Assembly: GCA_049314555.1 (NCBI GenBank) | Contig: JBMOEW010000029.1 | Span: forward strand, 1 to 37,105 | Reading direction: 5' to 3' | DNA from: REEB509 sp049314555 | GTDB taxonomy: Bacteria; Pseudomonadota; Alphaproteobacteria; Caulobacterales; Aquidulcibacteraceae | Length of the DNA stretch: 37,105 bases | Shown: piece by piece, positions 33,804 through 37,105 of the stretch | How the letters are laid out: each line of letters opens with the position of its first letter | Position numbering within the stretch: position 1 is the first letter of the stretch | Position numbers and translations under genes: made by a program | The notes under the pieces: model-generated | The model's database searches: none | The model's input: only the letters and a program-made list of their open reading frames with translations | What the model was told of the DNA's origin: nothing

Positions 33804-33830
33804 GGGCCCAGGAAAGGCTGCTCCTGGCCC
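33804..33830. repeat. Hairpin 1 of a four-hairpin stretch
   Basis: GGGCCCAGGA (33804-33813) pairs with TCCTGGCCC (33822-33830), with one bulged base and an 8-base loop. It lies just upstream of the IS110 fragment start and may belong to that element's end. Confidence 0.5.
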
Positions 33831-33922
33831 AGGTATCCGTTCAGGCCTTGAGGAAAAGAGAGGGGCGGTCACACTCGAGCTCGGCCCGTCACAGCCAGCA
33901 TTATCCCGACCCGTCCCCTCCC

Positions 33923-33953
33923 GCCGCCGGCGCGTTCGCGACTCGCCGGCGGC
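33923..33953. repeat. Hairpin 2 of a four-hairpin stretch
   Basis: GCCGCCGGCG (33923-33932) pairs perfectly with CGCCGGCGGC (33944-33953) over 10 bp with an 11-base loop. No U-run follows on either strand, so a simple terminator is unlikely. Confidence 0.6.
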
Positions 33954-33994
33954 AACCCATTCTGGCCCTGAAAGGCCGGATCGTCATAAGACAA

Positions 33995-34038
33995 GCATTT
34001 TCAAGGAAAGTGGAGTCCGGTTTCCTGCTAGAAAATGC
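33995..34038. repeat. Interspersed palindromic element of the GCATTTTC...GAAAATGC type
   Basis: GCATTTTC (33995-34002) pairs with GAAAATGC (34031-34038); inside, GGAAA (34005-34009) pairs with TTTCC (34021-34025) around a short centre holding GGAGTCC. It is followed by GACAAAAC. From memory, very similar palindromes ending GAAAATGCGACAAAAC are abundant between genes in Rhizobiales genomes. I see one copy in this window. Confidence 0.6.
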
Positions 34039-34055
34039 GACAAAACTAAAAATGG

Positions 34056-34088
34056 GGGTGTTCAAGGATCGGAGATCTTTGAACACCC
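34056..34088. terminator. 15-bp hairpin ahead of the beta-helix gene
   Basis: GGGTGTTCAAGGATC (34056-34070) pairs with GATCTTTGAACACCC (34074-34088) with a 3-base loop and one mismatch (a G-U pair on one strand). On the minus strand a U-rich stretch follows (from about 34053 down), as in a terminator for leftward transcripts; on the plus strand it lies 30 bases ahead of the lipoprotein start and would form in its leader RNA. Confidence 0.5.
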
Positions 34089-34118
34089 TAGCCAGCGGTC
34101 CCGACAGAAAGATCCCTC

Positions 34119-35903
34119 ATGCGCAGTGCCATCCCTGCCTCCTCGCGCCGCCTGGCTATCGGGTTTGGGCGAAACATGTGGCTGGCCTGCCTGCTGGCAT
34201 TGGCGTCCTGCAGTCCGGTCGACACCCCGAACTTGCATCCCGATCGCGGCCCAACCCCCACCACCGAAAGCGCACCAAACGTGCCTTCCGTCACCTTGGT
34301 GCCGGTCGCTTGGCCCGCCGACAAAGTGGTTGCCATCCTGTCATCCTGCGACGGTCGCTCGCTGGTGCCTTCGACCACCCCAAGCCTTGCCCCGGTCTCC
34401 GACGACCTCACCCAACGATGGCTCGTGGAGCGCATCGGGCAAGACACCATCCGCCTAAAAGCCTATGGCGGGCAGGGCTATCTGGCGCGCCAACAACGCA
34501 ACGCCCCCCTCAGCTTGACCACCGCATCCAACCAAGCTGCGGTCTGGCGGGTCGAAAAAATCGATCAGCGTCACACCCGCCTCACGCTTGCAACCGGCGG
34601 CGCTTTGGCTGCCCCCACCGCCGCGGACACCCCCCTCTTGGCCCCGCGTGACGAAACCTGCACCACCGCGCTGGTTCTGGATCAATTTCCCATGCTTTCG
34701 CCGGTCTCGCGGGTTGTCTGGGTTGATGGAAACGCCCCACTAGGCCATGGCGACGGCTCCAGCCAAAACCCCCACCGCACCATTCAAGATGCCCTCACCG
34801 GCGTCCAACCCGGCGATCACCTCCGGGTGCGCCCAGGCGTTTATCGCGAAAACGTGGTGCTGACGCCCGAACATTCTGGCCGGCCAGAAGCATGGGTTGT
34901 GCTGGAATCCGACGTTCCCCTCGCGGCCCGAATAGAGCCGCCCCAGGAGCGCCCGGCCATCCAGATTCTGGCCTCCTATATCGAAATCCACGGCTTTTCG
35001 ACCACCAACACCACCACCGAGCCCTGCATCGCCACGGAGGCCCCTGGATCCTACATCCGCATCATCGAAAACACCGCCCACGACTGTGGCGGCGGCGGCA
35101 TCACCCTGGTCCGCGGCGAAGGCTACCACGTAGAGGGAAACGTCGTGGCCCGCAACGCCTTCACCAACCGCTACCAAATGAGCGGCATTTCGCTGTTTCA
35201 ACCCCGCGGCCCAGCCCAATGCGAGCCATGGTGCAACGTGATCTGCCGCAACATCGCCTACGCCAACGATAACCACGCCCAGCCCTTGGTAGGTAACGTT
35301 CGCAGCGATGGCAACGGCATCATCGTAGACGACAGCTACAACGAACAAAACGGCTCCACGGCCGGCCCCTATCAAGGCAGCACCCTCATTGAAGATAACC
35401 TCGCCTTTGCCAACGGCGGATCGGGGCTGCGGGCCTATCTCTCAGATCGCGTTTTGATGCGGCGCAACACCAGTTACCGCAACATGCAGCGCCCAGACCG
35501 TACCACCTGGCGCGGCGACATCATGAGCGTTTGGAATCGCGGAACCGAGGTTCACGACAATATTGCCATCGTCGATCAAGCCAATGACCACAACGTTGCG
35601 CTGTTTGAAAGCCACCGCCGGGCGCGCGGTGCCCCGGGTGAGCCGGGCAATTGGTCCGGCAATTTGGTCGCGACCCACAATGACAGCCCCGCGCTCGGGC
35701 GCGCTTTGGTCGGCGGGGCCCTGCTCTCCGAGGCCCGCCTGCGCGAAACGACCGCAACCCAAGGCCTAGTCCCGGTGTTCGAGCGCCCAGGCATGGACGC
35801 CAGCGCTTCCTTCCGGCTGATCGGCGTAAGGGACCAAACCAACACGCTGCGCCCGCCACCACAGGTCGGCGCCCGCGACGAGCTGCTGCCACCAATGCGA
35901 TGA
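34119..35903 (+). CDS. Lipoprotein with beta-trefoil-like and parallel beta-helix domains
   Basis: A 594-residue protein. The signal sequence ends in a lipobox LASC with Cys31, after an Arg pair ('SSRRLAIGF'). Residues about 60-190 look like a beta-trefoil or fascin-like unit with a repeated pattern ('WLVERIGQDTIRLKAYGGQG', 'WRVEKIDQRHTRLTLATGGA'). From about 197 comes a right-handed parallel beta-helix: 'DGSSQNPHRTIQDALTGVQP' (DUF1565/pectate-lyase-type start), then coils such as 'SYIRIIENTAHDCGGGGITL', 'YHVEGNVVARNAF' and 'STLIEDNLAFANGGSGLRAY'. Relatives are polysaccharide lyases, epimerases or surface binders; no catalytic set is clear. It sits between rfbF and UDP-glucose dehydrogenase, so a polysaccharide role is likely. 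Confidence 0.82.
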   Translation: MRSAIPASSRRLAIGFGRNMWLACLLALASCSPVDTPNLHPDRGPTPTTESAPNVPSVTLVPVAWPADKVVAILSSCDGRSLVPSTTPSLAPVSDDLTQRWLVERIGQDTIRLKAYGGQGYLARQQRNAPLSLTTASNQAAVWRVEKIDQRHTRLTLATGGALAAPTAADTPLLAPRDETCTTALVLDQFPMLSPVSRVVWVDGNAPLGHGDGSSQNPHRTIQDALTGVQPGDHLRVRPGVYRENVVLTPEHSGRPEAWVVLESDVPLAARIEPPQERPAIQILASYIEIHGFSTTNTTTEPCIATEAPGSYIRIIENTAHDCGGGGITLVRGEGYHVEGNVVARNAFTNRYQMSGISLFQPRGPAQCEPWCNVICRNIAYANDNHAQPLVGNVRSDGNGIIVDDSYNEQNGSTAGPYQGSTLIEDNLAFANGGSGLRAYLSDRVLMRRNTSYRNMQRPDRTTWRGDIMSVWNRGTEVHDNIAIVDQANDHNVALFESHRRARGAPGEPGNWSGNLVATHNDSPALGRALVGGALLSEARLRETTATQGLVPVFERPGMDASASFRLIGVRDQTNTLRPPPQVGARDELLPPMR

Positions 35904-36081
35904 CAAGAGGAACTCGTATCCGACGAGATCGGCCCAAGACATAAGCAGCACACCGCCAACGACCTCACTCCGCTGCAATTCAACAAAGTGCGCCAAGATC
36001 CCGCGCGTTTGGCTTGCTAATTGCTTATTGATCATGAGCAACACTGCCCAATCCCGGGCCAACATGGGATAACGAAGCCAG

Positions 36082-37105
36082 ATGCGCGTAACGATGAGAG
36101 GCTCAGGCTATGTAGGTCTTGTGTCCGGGGCTTGCTTCGCCGTTTTCGGCCACGAGGTGACCTACGTGGACAAGGACGCCGGCAAGATAGAGCTCCTTCA
36201 GCAGGGCGAGATCCCGATTTTCGAGCCTGGTCTTGAAGATCTGGTGGCCCAGAACGTGCGCGAGGGCCGCCTGTCGTTCACCATCGATCCGCGCGCCGCG
36301 ATCGCCGGAGCCGATGCGGTGTTCATCGCGGTGGGAACGCCTTATCGCCGCGGCGACGGCCACGCGGACTTGTCCTATGTCTACGGCGCGGCGGAAGAAA
36401 TTGCCTATCTGATGAACGGTTTCACGGTGGTGGTCACGAAATCGACGGTCCCTGTGGGGACCGGCGACGAGGTCGAGGCGATCACCAAGAAGCGCCGCCC
36501 CGACGCCGATTTCAACGTGGTGTCCAACCCAGAGTTCCTGCGCGAAGGGGCAGCGATCAACGACTTCAAGCGCCCCGACCGGGTGGTGGTGAGCGGCGCA
36601 TCCGACCCCCGCGCCCGCAAAGTGATGGAAGAGCTGTATCGGCCCTTGTTCCTGAACGAAACACCGATCCTGTTCGTCGAGCGCCGCACCAGCGAGCTCA
36701 CCAAATACGCCGCCAACGCCTTTTTGGCGATGAAGATCACCTTCATCAACGAGATCGCCGACCTCTGCGAACACGTCGGTGCCAACGTCCAAGACGTCGC
36801 CCGCGGCATTGGGCTCGACAACCGCATTGGCCGCAAATTCCTCAACGCCGGCCCCGGCTATGGCTGCTCCTGCTTCCCTAAGGACACCCTGGCCCTGGTC
36901 AAGACCGCCCAGGACGCCGGCTCACCGATCAAGCTTGTTGAAACCACCGTGCGGATGACCGCCGCCCGCAAGCAGCAGATGACCCACAAAGTGATCGACG
37001 CCATGGCCGGCAAAACCATCGTCGTGCTGGGCCTGACCTTCAAGCCCAACACCGACGACATGCGCGACGCCCCTTCGCTCGACATCATCCCCACCCTGCA
37101 GGTCG
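36082..37105 (+). CDS. UDP-glucose 6-dehydrogenase (3' end beyond window)
   Basis: Oxidises UDP-glucose to UDP-glucuronate for acidic polysaccharides. The first 341 residues are visible of an expected 430 or so. Motifs: NAD loop 'GSGYVGLVSGACFAVFGHEV', 'VFIAVGTPYRRGDGHADLSY', 'VTKSTVPVGTGDEVE', 'VSNPEFLREGAAINDFKRPD', 'ELTKYAANAFLAMKITFINE' and the active site 'GPGYGCSCFPKDTLAL', where the catalytic Cys is Cys264. The usual Gly two residues before it is Cys262 here. The 178-base gap before it holds no gene that I can support; the start has a weak ribosome site (ACGAAG). Confidence 0.95.
   Translation, partial: MRVTMRGSGYVGLVSGACFAVFGHEVTYVDKDAGKIELLQQGEIPIFEPGLEDLVAQNVREGRLSFTIDPRAAIAGADAVFIAVGTPYRRGDGHADLSYVYGAAEEIAYLMNGFTVVVTKSTVPVGTGDEVEAITKKRRPDADFNVVSNPEFLREGAAINDFKRPDRVVVSGASDPRARKVMEELYRPLFLNETPILFVERRTSELTKYAANAFLAMKITFINEIADLCEHVGANVQDVARGIGLDNRIGRKFLNAGPGYGCSCFPKDTLALVKTAQDAGSPIKLVETTVRMTAARKQQMTHKVIDAMAGKTIVVLGLTFKPNTDDMRDAPSLDIIPTLQV

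Noticed and set aside
30932..35998. A 14-base match (CAAAGTGCGCCAAG) near 30932 and near 35985
   Set aside because: One lies at the DUF4910 start and the other in an intergenic gap; no further similarity surrounds them, so chance is enough.
35766..36065. 99-residue minus-strand open frame with hydrophobic patches, starting in the gap before the UDP-glucose dehydrogenase
   Set aside because: More than a third lies antisense to the beta-helix gene end, the start lacks a ribosome site and no motif is seen.

Overview
The window reads as a stretch of chromosome from a GC-rich alphaproteobacterium. The markers are the cell-cycle regulator TrcR (DUF1013), a COQ9-family protein, an aa3-type cytochrome oxidase subunit IV, a transhydrogenase whose alpha subunit is split into two genes, and paired DUF465/YdcH genes beside purEK. 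This fits the Caulobacterales/Maricaulales/Hyphomonadaceae side of the class, but I cannot fix the genus by reading.

Left part (1-14.4 kb), mostly core genes: rpmH-rnpA-yidC-engB (ribosome, RNase P, membrane insertion), an outer-membrane barrel protein, dapD and dapE (succinylase branch of lysine/diaminopimelate synthesis) separated by two minus-strand genes, a TIR-domain protein of unknown role, trcR, two small YdcH proteins, a soluble GGDEF diguanylate cyclase divergent from purE-purK, a small excisionase-like HTH protein, and COQ9 with a three-copy 17-bp repeat over its stop codon.

Middle (14.4-21.3 kb), all minus strand: the NAD(P) transhydrogenase genes pntAA, pntAB and pntB are interleaved with an NTF2-like gene, a secreted protein gene and a colicin-immunity-like membrane protein gene. 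Upstream lie an aa3 oxidase subunit IV, an alpha/beta hydrolase and a hotdog thioesterase.

Right part (21.3-37.1 kb), surface polysaccharide: a Wza-like export protein, an outer-membrane barrel, a Wzc/ExoP-type tyrosine kinase co-polymerase and a TPR-like membrane protein run leftwards, facing a ligase/polymerase-like membrane protein. An rmlC-type epimerase heads the leftward set. Diverging from it are a sugar C-methyltransferase, an NAD-dependent epimerase, a DUF4910 peptidase-like protein and rfbF (glucose-1-phosphate cytidylyltransferase). Together these suggest a CDP-linked, C-methylated 6-deoxysugar made for the exported polysaccharide, but the 4,6-dehydratase (rfbG) expected after rfbF is absent. 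In its place is a scar of two broken insertion sequences followed by four hairpins. Then come a beta-helix lipoprotein and a UDP-glucose 6-dehydrogenase cut by the window end.

The points I would check first are the TIR protein with its unassigned C-terminal two thirds, the interleaved pnt locus with an orphan immunity-like protein, the DUF4910 sugar cluster with its palindromic divergent promoter, and the beta-trefoil-like plus beta-helix lipoprotein beside the hairpin island. No rRNA, tRNA or CRISPR array was seen.
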